DNA from: Actinoalloteichus_B caeruleus
GTDB taxonomy: Bacteria; Actinomycetota; Actinomycetes; Mycobacteriales; Pseudonocardiaceae
DNA length: 64,000 nt
Assembly (NCBI RefSeq): GCF_000718005.1
Contig: NZ_JODV01000019.1
Strand: one strand, 5' to 3'
The position numbers and the translations under genes are program-made. Positions 32,663 through 41,210 of this stretch are shown in pieces. The notes under the pieces are model-generated. The model was not told where the DNA came from. It did no database searches and worked only from the letters and a program-made list of their open reading frames with translations. Position 1 is the first letter of the stretch. Each line of letters starts with the position of its first letter.

Positions 32663-33343
32663 GTGGCCCGGCTGTTACTGGTGGAGGACGACGACGCGCT
32701 GGCCGAGGCCCTCACCCTGGCCCTGCGGGGGCTGGGGCACGAGGTGGTGGCGGCTGGCGGCGGCGAGGGCGGGCTGGAACTGCTGGCCCTCGGGGAGTCG
32801 GTCGACCTGCTGCTGGTGGACGTGATGCTGCCCGGCATCGACGGCTTCGAGGTGTGCCGACGGGTGCGGGCGCGCAGCACGCTGCCGATCATCCTGCTCA
32901 CCGCGCGGGGCGACCCGATCGACGTCGTCGCCGGCCTGGAGTGCGGTGCGGACGACTACGTCGTCAAACCGGTCGAGCCCCGCGTGCTCGACGCCAGGAT
33001 CAAGGCGGTGCTGCGGCGGAGCGCCAGCGCTCCCGGGCAGGAGGTCGTCCGCATCGGCGAGGTGGCCATCGACCGCACCGCGATGGTGGTGACCCGCGAG
33101 GGGCACGAGGTGAACCTGACCTCGACGGAGCTGCGGCTGCTGCTGGAGTTCGCCGACCACTCCGGCCAGGTGCTCACCCGGCAGGTGCTGCTCCGCCGGG
33201 TGTGGGACTACGGGTACGTGGGCGACTCGCGGATCGTGGACGCGGCCGTGTCCCGGCTCCGGTCGAAGATCGAACGTGACCCGGCCAACCCGGAACTCGT
33301 GTTGACCGTCCGCGGCCTCGGGTACCGGCTGGCGAAACCGTGA
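32663..33343 (+). CDS. OmpR-family response regulator
   Basis: 226 residues. Receiver domain 1-115 with phosphoacceptor Asp53 in LLLVDVMLPG, Thr in ILLTARG and Lys in DYVVKP. OmpR/PhoB winged helix about 130-226 with LTSTELRLLLEFADHSGQVLTRQVLLRRVWDYGYVGDSRIVD. GTG at 32663 has GGGGAG upstream. A GTGA overlap joins it to the kinase gene. It is divergent from alr-ddl across 247 bases, so it may control that operon. Confidence 0.95.
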   Translation: MARLLLVEDDDALAEALTLALRGLGHEVVAAGGGEGGLELLALGESVDLLLVDVMLPGIDGFEVCRRVRARSTLPIILLTARGDPIDVVAGLECGADDYVVKPVEPRVLDARIKAVLRRSASAPGQEVVRIGEVAIDRTAMVVTREGHEVNLTSTELRLLLEFADHSGQVLTRQVLLRRVWDYGYVGDSRIVDAAVSRLRSKIERDPANPELVLTVRGLGYRLAKP

Positions 33344-34788
33344 CCCCCCCTCGCGGCTGGTCGCTCGGGCTGCGCACGAGGATCGCGGCGAGCATCGTGC
33401 TCCTCACCGTCGCCGCGAGCGCCGGCGTCGGTTTCGCCTCCTACCGGGTGCAGGCCGACGACAGCACCGAACGCTTCGTGCTCGCGGCCGACGCCTCCTT
33501 CCAGTCCACGATCAACCACCTGCGCACCGAGGAGGAGCTCCACGGGGAGGGGCGGGTGGCGGTGCTCGCCGAGGAGATGGACCGCTGGGCGGGGGTGGGT
33601 TGGAGCGCGGTCGACCTCGGCGGCGCGCCGGTGTCCTGGCCACCGGCGGAGGGCGAACCGTCCGGTGCCGCCTTCCCGGCGACCGCCGGCGACCCACAGC
33701 ACCAGAATGCTCCGGTTCCGGCGGAGCTCGTCCGCGAGGCCGTCGTCGGCCACCTCCCGGCTGTCCAGCGCGACCCGTACCGGTCGGGCTGGCTGCTCGT
33801 CGCCGGCGAGGTCACCCCCGGGCTCGTCCTCGTGCAGCACTACGGCATGCACCGGCTGGACGACGAGCTGTCCCGGCTCCGCCACCAACTCGCCGCGATC
33901 TCCGCCGTCGTCGCGTTCCTCGCCACGGTCGCCGCGATCCTGGCGGCCAACCAGGTGTCCCGACCGCTGCGGACGGCGGCGGACGCGGCCAGGAGGTTCG
34001 GGGACGGCGACCTGGGCACCAGGCTCCCGGTCGCCGGGCGGGACGACCTCGCCGACCTCGCCACCGCGTTCAACGCGATGGCCGAACGCCTGAGCCACTC
34101 GATCACGGACCTGCGGGCCAAGGACCGGCAGCAGCGGCGGTTCGTCTCGGACGTCACCCACGACCTGCGCACCCCCCTGGCCTCGATGGTGGCGGCGGCG
34201 GACAGCCTGAACAGCCTGGACGGCGAGTCGCGGGCGCGGGCGGCGGACCTGCTGACGGTGCAGAGCCGGCGGCTGGCGCGGTTGGTGGAGGACCTGCTGG
34301 AGATCTCCCGGTTCGACGCCGGTGTGGTCGAGGTGCTCCAGGAGCCGGTGGACCTGGCGGAGCTGGTGGCCGACGCCGTCGACCTCGCCGCCCCCGACGC
34401 CGACATCTCGGTCCGGGTGGTGGGTGACGTCCTCGTCACCGGAGACGCCCGCCGGCTGCACACGATCGTGCGGAACCTGCTGACCAACGCCGTGACGCAC
34501 GGAGCCGAACCGGTGGTGGTCACCGTCGACGGCACCGACTCCGCCACGGTGCTGGTGCGCGTCGCCGACGGCGGCCCCGGTGTCCCCGAGGAACTGGTGC
34601 CCATCGTGTTCGACCGCTTCGTCCGGGGTGACGCCTCACGACGGGTCACCGAGGGCAGCGGGCTCGGCCTGTCCATCGCCGCCGAGAACGCGACGGCCCA
34701 CGGCGGGCACCTCGGCGTGCGCAACGCGGACGGCGCCGTGTTCACCGTCACCCTCCCGAGAGGAGAACCCCCGACGACGGCCCCCTGA
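33340..34788 (+). CDS. sensor histidine kinase
   Basis: 482 residues. Transmembrane helix 1 at about 13-33, an extracytoplasmic sensor domain of about 145 residues (about 36-180), helix 2 at about 184-206, a HAMP linker, then HisKA with His274 in FVSDVTHDLRTPLASM and an HATPase_c domain with N-box RNLLTNAVTHGA, DGGPGVPEEL and GSGLGLSIA. It phosphorylates the response regulator encoded immediately upstream. The proximity to alr-ddl makes a cell-wall signal plausible. Confidence 0.95.
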   Translation: MTPPRGWSLGLRTRIAASIVLLTVAASAGVGFASYRVQADDSTERFVLAADASFQSTINHLRTEEELHGEGRVAVLAEEMDRWAGVGWSAVDLGGAPVSWPPAEGEPSGAAFPATAGDPQHQNAPVPAELVREAVVGHLPAVQRDPYRSGWLLVAGEVTPGLVLVQHYGMHRLDDELSRLRHQLAAISAVVAFLATVAAILAANQVSRPLRTAADAARRFGDGDLGTRLPVAGRDDLADLATAFNAMAERLSHSITDLRAKDRQQRRFVSDVTHDLRTPLASMVAAADSLNSLDGESRARAADLLTVQSRRLARLVEDLLEISRFDAGVVEVLQEPVDLAELVADAVDLAAPDADISVRVVGDVLVTGDARRLHTIVRNLLTNAVTHGAEPVVVTVDGTDSATVLVRVADGGPGVPEELVPIVFDRFVRGDASRRVTEGSGLGLSIAAENATAHGGHLGVRNADGAVFTVTLPRGEPPTTAP

Positions 34789-35012
34789 GGAGGAGGCGTT
34801 CGACCAGGCGAGCCGACCAGCGAGGGATTCCTGGTCACCGGGGGTACGCGTCGCACCCGCCCTCGGCACCCGCCTGCCCCCGGCCCAACGTCTCGGACCG
34901 GGCTCTGGACCATCTCGGTTCAGTGTCGAGCACGCGGAGGGCAAAACGGACAGCGCGTCGGTTCCGATACTTCCAGTGACAGCACTACGACATCGTGAGG
35001 ACAACCGAGACC

Positions 35013-35573
35013 GTGCGTACCCGACTGACTCCCGTCATCTCCGCCGTCGCCGCGCTGGCCCTGCTCGCGGGCTGCGGCAGCTCGGACGAGGACACCACTC
35101 CCGAGACCACCGCCGAGCAGACCGCCGAGGAGGGGGCGGACCAGGCCCAGGAGGCCGCCGCCGAGGAGCCGGCCGGCAACCCGACCTGGGGCGACACCCA
35201 CGACTTCGACGGCCTACTGGTCACCTTCTCGGAGCCGAGGGAGCACGAGCCGAGCGACTACCTCATCCAGGAGATCGACGGCGGCCGCGTCGTGGCCTTC
35301 GACATCTCCGTCGAGAACGGCAAGGACGAGGTCTACGACGGAGCGTTGTTCCACACCCAGGCGACCTCCGGGGGCCGGCCGACCGAGGAGCTCTTCGACA
35401 GCGGCGGCGGTCTTGACGGCACGGCGATGGGCTTCAGCAGCATCCCCTCCGGCGAGACCGTCACCGTGAGCGCGGGCTGGATCATCCCCGAGGGCAGCAG
35501 CGACCTGCGGCTCGAGGTCGCGCCCGAGCTGTTCAACGACGGCGACCCGGTCTTCTTCGAGGGCGAGGTCTGA
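35013..35573 (+). CDS. lipoprotein with DUF4352-like domain
   Basis: 186 residues. The signal peptide MRTRLTPVISAVAALALLAGC ends with lipobox LAGC (Cys about 21), so it is an exported lipoprotein. A Thr/Glu/Ala-rich linker (about 25-55) precedes a beta-rich domain (THDFDGLLVTFSEPREH, VVAFDISVENGKDEVYDG, IPSGETVTVSAGWIIPEG) like DUF4352 Ig-fold lipoproteins. GAGGA lies about 11 bases before the GTG at 35013; an upstream in-frame GTG at 34995 overlaps that site and is less likely. It follows the two-component genes and could be a regulated envelope protein. Confidence 0.85.
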   Translation: MRTRLTPVISAVAALALLAGCGSSDEDTTPETTAEQTAEEGADQAQEAAAEEPAGNPTWGDTHDFDGLLVTFSEPREHEPSDYLIQEIDGGRVVAFDISVENGKDEVYDGALFHTQATSGGRPTEELFDSGGGLDGTAMGFSSIPSGETVTVSAGWIIPEGSSDLRLEVAPELFNDGDPVFFEGEV

Positions 35574-35585
35574 GCCTCCCCCCGC

Positions 35586-35619
35586 CGCGCGGGGACGGGC
35601 ACCACCCCGTCTCCGCGCG
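35586..35619 (+). terminator. strong hairpin terminator after the lipoprotein gene
   Basis: CGCGCGGGGACGGG (35586-35599) pairs with CCCGTCTCCGCGCG (35606-35619) with one mismatch (14-bp stem, 6-nt loop), 12 bases after the lipoprotein stop. Confidence 0.75.
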
Positions 35620-36238
35620 CCGCCTCCCGCCGGAGGTGGCGCCGCTCGGCGGTGCGCGCATCACGGCTGTCCCCACCGGTCGCGGGGAACCAGAACCACG
35701 ACGGCAGCCCCCGGCGCCGCCCGAGTGACCACGCCTCGGGCCCTTGGCTTCCGCGTCCCGGCGACCCGGCCTCCCTCCACGTCCCCCGCCAGGGCACGGG
35801 CGGTCGTCCCGCCGTCCCGAGGCATCTCAGGCCACGCGAGCGGACGCCCGCCTGGCCGCCCCGGTGCCGGCGCTCAGGGGCTGACGCGTCACGCGACAGG
35901 CCCTCCACCACCGCCCGGCTGCCGCCCGCCGGCCCGCCCGCCCCGGGTCGAGACCGGTGCCCCGCACATCAGAGGTGATCCAGCCGCTGCCCGTCCGGTG
36001 TGGAGTGATCCCCGGCGAGCTCGGCCCCGGAACCTCCCACTCGCCCCGCTCGTCGTGTCGGTGCCGGCTCCTACCCTCGCCGACGGCACCGAGGGTGCCG
36101 GTCGACGCCCCACCCCCGCCCGGGCCCCGAGGCGTCCGACCGGGGTGGTGAGGACACCTCGGAGCGCACCGCGCGGCCCCGGGTGGCGGTCGGGACCCGA
36201 CCGACGAGGACGCGGACCACCTTTCCCTGGAGGACGGT
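35620..36238. other. intergenic region, no gene supported
   Basis: About 620 bases. Open frames on both strands are Pro/Arg-rich and lack domains. Only the ribosome site GGAGG at about 36230 for the following TTG-start gene stands out. Confidence 0.6.
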
Positions 36239-36991
36239 TTGGGCCACTACGCGCGGATCGGCGACGTGCTCACCTGGTACGACGACCACGGAGCCGGGGA
36301 ACCGCTGCTGCTGCTCCACGGCGGGCTCGGTGACTCCCGGGACTTCGACGGCCTGCTCGACGATCTCACCCCGCACTTCCGGGTCCTGCGCCCCGAACGG
36401 CGTGGTCACGGCCGGAGCCCCGACGCGCCCGGTCCGACGGGTTACGCGTCGATGGCCGGGGACACCATCCGGTTCCTGGAGGACGTGGTCGGTGGCCCCG
36501 CCCACCTCCTGGGCCACGGCGACGGCGGCACGGTGGCGTTGCTGACGGCGATCCGGCGGCCGGACCTGGTGCGGCGCGCGGTCCTGGTCGGGGCGGTGTT
36601 CCACCACGAGGGGCTGGTGCCCGAACTCCGCGCGGCGCTCGCCGAGCACGGCGTGGGACGGGTCCCGGCACCGCTCGCCCTGGCGCACGAGGAGGTCTCA
36701 CCGCACGGCGCGGGGCACGCGCAGGACCTGTGGGAGCGCCTGATGACGATGATGTCGAACGAGCCGGCGCTGCGCCGGGAGGACCTGGCCGGGGCGGACG
36801 TGCCCGTGCTGGTGATGAGCGGGGACCGCGACGTCGTGTCCCTGGAGCACTCGGTGGCGCTCTACCGAGGACTGCCCACGGCGTCGTTGGCGATCCTGCC
36901 CGAGGCCACCCGATCGCTGATCGCCGAGCACCCGGGGCTGTGCGGGCGGATCGCCGGTGACTTCCTCCGGGGTGCGACCGCGCCCGGGTGA
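36239..36991 (+). CDS. alpha/beta-hydrolase fold protein lacking the catalytic residues
   Basis: 250 residues with the whole alpha/beta-hydrolase pattern: LLLLHGGLGDSRDF (oxyanion loop), VLRPERRGHGRSPDAPG, and VLVMSGDRDVVSLEHS (acid strand). The nucleophile elbow that should read GHSDGG is GHGDGG, with Gly94 in place of Ser. The place of the catalytic His (family P-G-x-S-H) reads PEATRS (about 221-226). It is thus probably a pseudoenzyme, binding rather than hydrolysing a ligand. TTG at 36239 with GGAGG upstream is the best start. No operon partner. Confidence 0.85.
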   Translation: MGHYARIGDVLTWYDDHGAGEPLLLLHGGLGDSRDFDGLLDDLTPHFRVLRPERRGHGRSPDAPGPTGYASMAGDTIRFLEDVVGGPAHLLGHGDGGTVALLTAIRRPDLVRRAVLVGAVFHHEGLVPELRAALAEHGVGRVPAPLALAHEEVSPHGAGHAQDLWERLMTMMSNEPALRREDLAGADVPVLVMSGDRDVVSLEHSVALYRGLPTASLAILPEATRSLIAEHPGLCGRIAGDFLRGATAPG

Positions 36992-37032
36992 CGGAACCGG
37001 TCGCCGGTTCGAGGGCCGCCGGTGTCCGGCTC

Positions 37033-37067
37033 GAGTGCGGCTCGGTCGTCTCGACCGACCCGCACTC
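37033..37067. terminator. bidirectional hairpin terminator
   Basis: A 16-bp stem with one mismatch (37033-37048 with 37052-37067; arms begin GAGTGCGG and end CCGCACTC) and a 3-nt loop, between convergent genes ending at 36991 and 37101. Confidence 0.75.
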
Positions 37068-37100
37068 CCCACCACCGGATGCCGGTCCTCGGCCCGGGTC

Positions 37101-37622
37101 TCACAGGGCGGCGGAGACCACCAGCGCACCCAGCAGGACGGACAGCGCGACCATCAGCCCCCGTGTCCGGCTGACGACGTCGCTGAGCAGCCGTCCGACG
37201 AAACCGGACACCCCGCCCAGCAGGGCGACGACCACCCCGCCCAGCACGTCGGTGTCGACCGCGTCGAGGACGAACAGCAGGACGACCCCGACGACCGCGC
37301 CCAGCGCCGCGAACGCGAGGGACGCGGCGAGGGGACCCCACCGCGCCGTGAGCACCCCCAGCGGCCAGCCGAGCAGCAGGGCCGATGGCAGCAGGAGCGC
37401 CGCGAGGACCAGTGCGAACACCGACCAGGCAGCCCAGAAGGCGCCCACGGTCGTCGCCGCCGAAGCCTCGTGCGGTACCACGCCGACGAGCGTGGTGACC
37501 AGCAGCGAGGACAGCAGCACCGAGGACAGCACTCCCGCGAACAACCGCACCGGTCCCGGAGCGACCGGCGGCGGTTCGAACGTGCGCGTCTCCGGTAACC
37601 GTCCCCCAGCGTCGTCCGTCAT
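37101..37622 (-). CDS. hypothetical membrane protein
   Basis: 173 residues, not recognised. Four to five transmembrane segments: about 24-45, 54-78, 82-105, 107-130 and a C-terminal one at about 152-173. The short N-terminus (MTDDAGGRLPETRTFEPPP) is cytoplasmic. ATG at 37622 has GGGGGA upstream; the open frame extends further but becomes Arg-rich. It is monocistronic between a terminator and a gap. It resembles YrzE-type TIGR04086 membrane proteins in size and layout, but the match is not firm. Confidence 0.7.
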   Translation of the reverse strand: MTDDAGGRLPETRTFEPPPVAPGPVRLFAGVLSSVLLSSLLVTTLVGVVPHEASAATTVGAFWAAWSVFALVLAALLLPSALLLGWPLGVLTARWGPLAASLAFAALGAVVGVVLLFVLDAVDTDVLGGVVVALLGGVSGFVGRLLSDVVSRTRGLMVALSVLLGALVVSAAL

Positions 37623-38117
37623 GACGTCCCCCGGTACCCCGTGTCGGTCGGCCCCCGAGCTGATGGTCCACCTCCGGGGCCGCACCGAACCAGCGCGGAT
37701 CGATAACGGTTGCGCCCCACCTGGTCGCCGCCCGGCCGACCGCCGTGCGGGGGCTCGCGGTCGTCCGCGGCGACCGGCCGCCGCGTTGGTGAACGGGCTC
37801 GGGACGCCGTTCCTTCTCCTGTCCATGCCGCTCAGCCAACCACCCGGAGATCACTACTCCAAGCAGTTGGTCGGACACCGTTAGTAGACGGAGGCGGCGG
37901 GCGAAGAGCGCGCGCGGCGATCCCCGACGGGTGCTGGCTGGTCAGCGGGACGCCGACGCGGATCGTGGCGGGCCGTGTGCCGGTCGGGGACCGACCACGG
38001 CGCTGCTACGCCCTCAGCGAACACCCCGGGTGCCGGTGCCGACGCGGCGACGGGGGCCACGTCCCACCGGAGGTCACGAGGCCGCGCGGTGCCGCCTGAG
38101 CGGGAACGGTCCCCCGC
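37623..38117. other. intergenic region, no gene supported
   Basis: About 495 bases. A rightward frame (37710-38099) contains CYALSEHPGCRCRRGDGGH, with three Cys, but no start signal or domain supports it. An AT-richer patch at about 37845-37885 may hold a promoter for the leftward gene at 37622. Confidence 0.5.
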
Positions 38118-39209
38118 TCAGGCGCCCGACACCCGTTCCATCCGGTCGGTCGCGAAGACCAGGCCGTGCCCGGGGGCGGTGGCGGCCGTCACCGACGGCG
38201 CGCTGATCGTCACCCCACTCGGCTCCGCCAGGGCGCCGAGCGCCCCGAAGGACGCCCGGTCGATGTCCTCGACCATGGAGACGAGGGGCACGCAGAGCGC
38301 GAGCTGCGCCGACAGTTCCGGCAGCAGGTGGGGAGCCGTGGGAACACCGAAGACCCTGGCCAGCTCCGCGATCCGCAGGAAGGGGGTGATCCCGCCGACG
38401 CGCACGGCGTTGGGTTGGGCGAAGTCGACCGCGCCCGCGACGAGCGCGTCCCGGAACTGGTGGACCGTGCGCAGGTTCTCCCCCACCGCGATCCTGGCTC
38501 CCGTGTCGGCGCGCAGCCGGCCCAGGCCCGGCAGCTCGTCAGCCAGCAACGGCTCCTCGATCCAGTAGGGGTCGAAACGGGACAGCGCCCGGATCGCCCG
38601 CACCGCCGTCGGGTGGTCCCACCGCTGGTTGGCGTCCAGCATCAGCAGGCCACGCTCACCCAGGACGTCCCGGACGGCGGCGACCCGGTCGAGGTCCCGG
38701 TCCAGCTCGGGCGACCCGACCTTGATCTTCACCGCGTGGTGGCCGGCCTCGACGAAGCGGCGGACCTGGGCGACGAGGTCGTCCCGACCGTAGTGGAGGT
38801 TCACCCCGCTGCCGTAGCAGGTCACGGTGTCCCTGCGCCGGCCAACCAGGTCCACCAGGGGCAGACCGGCGCGGCGGCCGACCAGGTCCCAGGCGGCGAT
38901 GTCGACGGCGGCCAGGGCCATCGTGGTGATCCCTCCGGAACCGCCCTCGTGCAGGTGGTGCCAGAGCCGGTCCCACAGCACCTCCGGGCGGACCAGGTCC
39001 GTGCCGACGAGGGCGTCGCGGATGTCGGTGCGCAGCAAGGCGTCGACGGCCGCCGGTCCGATCCTCGGTGTCCACGCGAAGCCCGTGCCGATGGACCCGT
39101 CCTCGGTGGTCAGGGTCGTCACCACGAGGTACTGGTGGTCGACTCCCGGCCCCCAGGGCCGGTCGAGCGGAACCCGGTAGGTGCGGGTGCCCAGGTCGGT
39201 GACACGCAT
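38118..39209 (-). CDS. enolase-superfamily dehydratase/cycloisomerase (mandelate racemase group)
   Basis: 363 residues. N-terminal capping domain plus barrel with catalytic and metal residues: Lys161-Ile-Lys163 in VKIKVG, Asp192 in LMLDANQRW, Glu218 in YWIEEP, Glu244 in AVGENL and His304 in APHLLPE. This is the mandelate racemase/sugar-acid dehydratase group. Last gene of the operon with uronate dehydrogenase and KdgD, so the likely role is galactarate dehydratase or galactarolactone cycloisomerase (Gci, which opens galactaro-1,4-lactone to the substrate of KdgD). The sequence alone cannot choose; the absence of a separate lactonase favours the second. Confidence 0.88.
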   Translation of the reverse strand: MRVTDLGTRTYRVPLDRPWGPGVDHQYLVVTTLTTEDGSIGTGFAWTPRIGPAAVDALLRTDIRDALVGTDLVRPEVLWDRLWHHLHEGGSGGITTMALAAVDIAAWDLVGRRAGLPLVDLVGRRRDTVTCYGSGVNLHYGRDDLVAQVRRFVEAGHHAVKIKVGSPELDRDLDRVAAVRDVLGERGLLMLDANQRWDHPTAVRAIRALSRFDPYWIEEPLLADELPGLGRLRADTGARIAVGENLRTVHQFRDALVAGAVDFAQPNAVRVGGITPFLRIAELARVFGVPTAPHLLPELSAQLALCVPLVSMVEDIDRASFGALGALAEPSGVTISAPSVTAATAPGHGLVFATDRMERVSGA

Positions 39210-39262
39210 GGTGGGGTCTCCTCCGGAACGTGGTCGGTGGGACGGTCGGCTCGGGCCTCGGG

Positions 39263-40183
39263 TCAGGACCGGGCGGGCGAGGCCGCTCCGACGATCCCCA
39301 GTCCGGTGTCGATCAGCTCGGACAGGGTTCGCAGGTCCTCCTCGGTCGGGGGGACCAACGGCGGGCGGACCGGACCGACGTCGAGGCCCCGCAGCGTCTG
39401 ACCGGCCTTCACCAGGGCGACCGCGTAGCCGGGCGTGGTGTCCCGCAGCGCGGCGAGCGGCTGGTAGAAGCCGGTCAGCAGTCGGGACACCAGGTCCTCA
39501 TCCCCGCCCAGGGCGGCGTGGAAGGCCGCCGACACCTCGGGGACGAAGGCGAAGGCCGCCGAGGAGTACAGGTCGACGCCGATGCCCCGGTAGGCGCCCG
39601 CGGTCAACTCGGCGGTCGGGAGGCCGTTGAAGAAGAGGAAGTCCTCCCCCACCGCGTCCCGCACGGCCAGCACGATGGCGTGCAGCCGGTCGAGGTCGCC
39701 GACGCCGTCCTTGATGCCCACCACGTTCGGTATCCGCGCCACCTCGACCGCCGAGTCGACGGTGAGCACCGCGTTGCCCCGCTGGTAGAAGACGATGGGC
39801 AGCGGGCTGGACTCCGCGACGGTCCGGACGTAGTCGACCAGGCCGCGCTGGGGGGCGTTGACCAGGTAGGGCGGCAGGAGCAGGATCGCCTGGGCCCCGG
39901 CGTCGGCCGCGCCGCGCACCTGCTCCCGCGCGGTGGGCAGCGGGCCACCGGCTCCGGCGAACACCGGGATGTCCTCCGGGGTGACCGCCGCCGCCGTCGC
40001 CACCACGGTCGCCTGCTCGGCGACCGACAGGGCGTGCACCTCGCCGGTGCCGCAGGCGGCGAACACCGCGCCCGGCCGGTGGGCGAGGCTGCGCCGCAGG
40101 TGTTCCGCCAGGACCTCCGTGTCCACCGCGCCCCGCGCGTCGAAGGGGGTGACCGGGAAGAACAGAACCCTGTCGAGCTTCAC
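39263..40183 (-). CDS. kdgD: 5-dehydro-4-deoxyglucarate dehydratase (KdgD, DHDPS family)
   Basis: 306 residues, class I aldolase-type barrel. The opening LFFPVTPFD, the GTGE motif in ACGTGEVHALS, Tyr133 in IVFYQRGN and Schiff-base Lys158 in VVGIKDG are typical of KdgD. The enzyme dehydrates and decarboxylates 5-keto-4-deoxy-hexarate to alpha-ketoglutarate semialdehyde. It lies between uronate dehydrogenase and the enolase-superfamily gene, 53 bases from the latter. The dehydrogenase needed for the next step is not in the window. Confidence 0.9.
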   Translation of the reverse strand: MKLDRVLFFPVTPFDARGAVDTEVLAEHLRRSLAHRPGAVFAACGTGEVHALSVAEQATVVATAAAVTPEDIPVFAGAGGPLPTAREQVRGAADAGAQAILLLPPYLVNAPQRGLVDYVRTVAESSPLPIVFYQRGNAVLTVDSAVEVARIPNVVGIKDGVGDLDRLHAIVLAVRDAVGEDFLFFNGLPTAELTAGAYRGIGVDLYSSAAFAFVPEVSAAFHAALGGDEDLVSRLLTGFYQPLAALRDTTPGYAVALVKAGQTLRGLDVGPVRPPLVPPTEEDLRTLSELIDTGLGIVGAASPARS

Positions 40184-40243
40184 GACTCTCTCCTGTGCTC
40201 GCTCACGTTGTGCGGATCGGTGTTGCCGGCTTCCGGCCGGGAC

Positions 40244-41131
40244 TCAGCGCAGCTCGGTGCGCCAGCTCCTGGCGGCGGTCCAACCCAGCAGTCGGGCCGC
40301 CTTCGCCACGCGGAACGCCGGGGTGTCCCCCGTCAGCGGGGCGGCCACCTCCTCGGGCACGCTGGTGTGCGCGGGGAGCAGGTCGGCCAGCGGTTGCCTG
40401 GCGAGCGCGTCGCGGGCCCCCACGAAGAAGGTCTGGCCGGGGGGCAGGTCGTGCGCCCGTTCGAGCAGGACCGCGGTGAACTCCCCGGCGTCCCGGGCGT
40501 CGACGTAGTTGAACAGGGACACCGCGCCGAGTTCCGGGCGGTCCAGCCGGTCGTGGATGCGGTGTCCGGTCTGGGTGGGCGCGCCCTCCCACTCCTCCGG
40601 CGAGACGACGAAGCAGGGCCGGAAGCAGTGGAAGGCGGCGCGCTCCGGCCACCGGCGGGCGAAGGAACGGGTGATCTCCTCCGCGACGACCTTGGACAGG
40701 GCGTAGGAGTTCCACGGGCGCACCGGGGTGTCCTCGTCCAGCGGGAGCCGGTCGGGCTGCCACCCGGCCGGGTTGCCGTAGCCGAGGACCGTCGGGCTGC
40801 TGGCGGTCAGCACCGTGCGCACCCCCAGGTCGGTGGCGGCCTGGCACACGTTGAACGCCAGCTGGGTGTTGGTGCGGAAGGTGTCGGGGTCGGTGGCGAC
40901 GAACGGCACCGGGATGGCCGCCAGGTGCACCACGGCGTCCGGCCGGTACCGACCGAGGGTGGCGTAGCACTCCCCCGTGTCGGTCAGGTCCGCCGTGAAC
41001 GTCTCCACTCCCACCGGTTGGTCGGGAGCGCGGACCAGGTCGACGCACACCGGCTCGTGGCCCGCGTCCGCCATCGCCCGCACCACGCTGCGGCCCAGCC
41101 GGCCACTGCCGCCCGTCACCAGAACCCGCAT
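40244..41131 (-). CDS. udh: uronate dehydrogenase-like SDR (NAD-dependent epimerase/dehydratase family)
   Basis: 295 residues, extended SDR. TGGSGRLG (about 6-13) binds NAD; catalytic Tyr143 and Lys147 in NSYALSK; VVHLAAIPVP after strand 4. Bacterial uronate dehydrogenases (about 265-300 residues) oxidise galacturonate or glucuronate to the aldaro-lactone. Operon position beside KdgD and the enolase-superfamily gene supports that substrate. An NDP-sugar epimerase is the alternative. ATG at 41131 is the clear start. Confidence 0.78.
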   Translation of the reverse strand: MRVLVTGGSGRLGRSVVRAMADAGHEPVCVDLVRAPDQPVGVETFTADLTDTGECYATLGRYRPDAVVHLAAIPVPFVATDPDTFRTNTQLAFNVCQAATDLGVRTVLTASSPTVLGYGNPAGWQPDRLPLDEDTPVRPWNSYALSKVVAEEITRSFARRWPERAAFHCFRPCFVVSPEEWEGAPTQTGHRIHDRLDRPELGAVSLFNYVDARDAGEFTAVLLERAHDLPPGQTFFVGARDALARQPLADLLPAHTSVPEEVAAPLTGDTPAFRVAKAARLLGWTAARSWRTELR

Positions 41132-41210
41132 CCTCGCGCACCTCTCCGTTCGCTGTTGCCCAGGTGTGGTGCCGCCGTTCCGCCGGCGGCCGGCGTCGTC
41201 CGACCGACCG

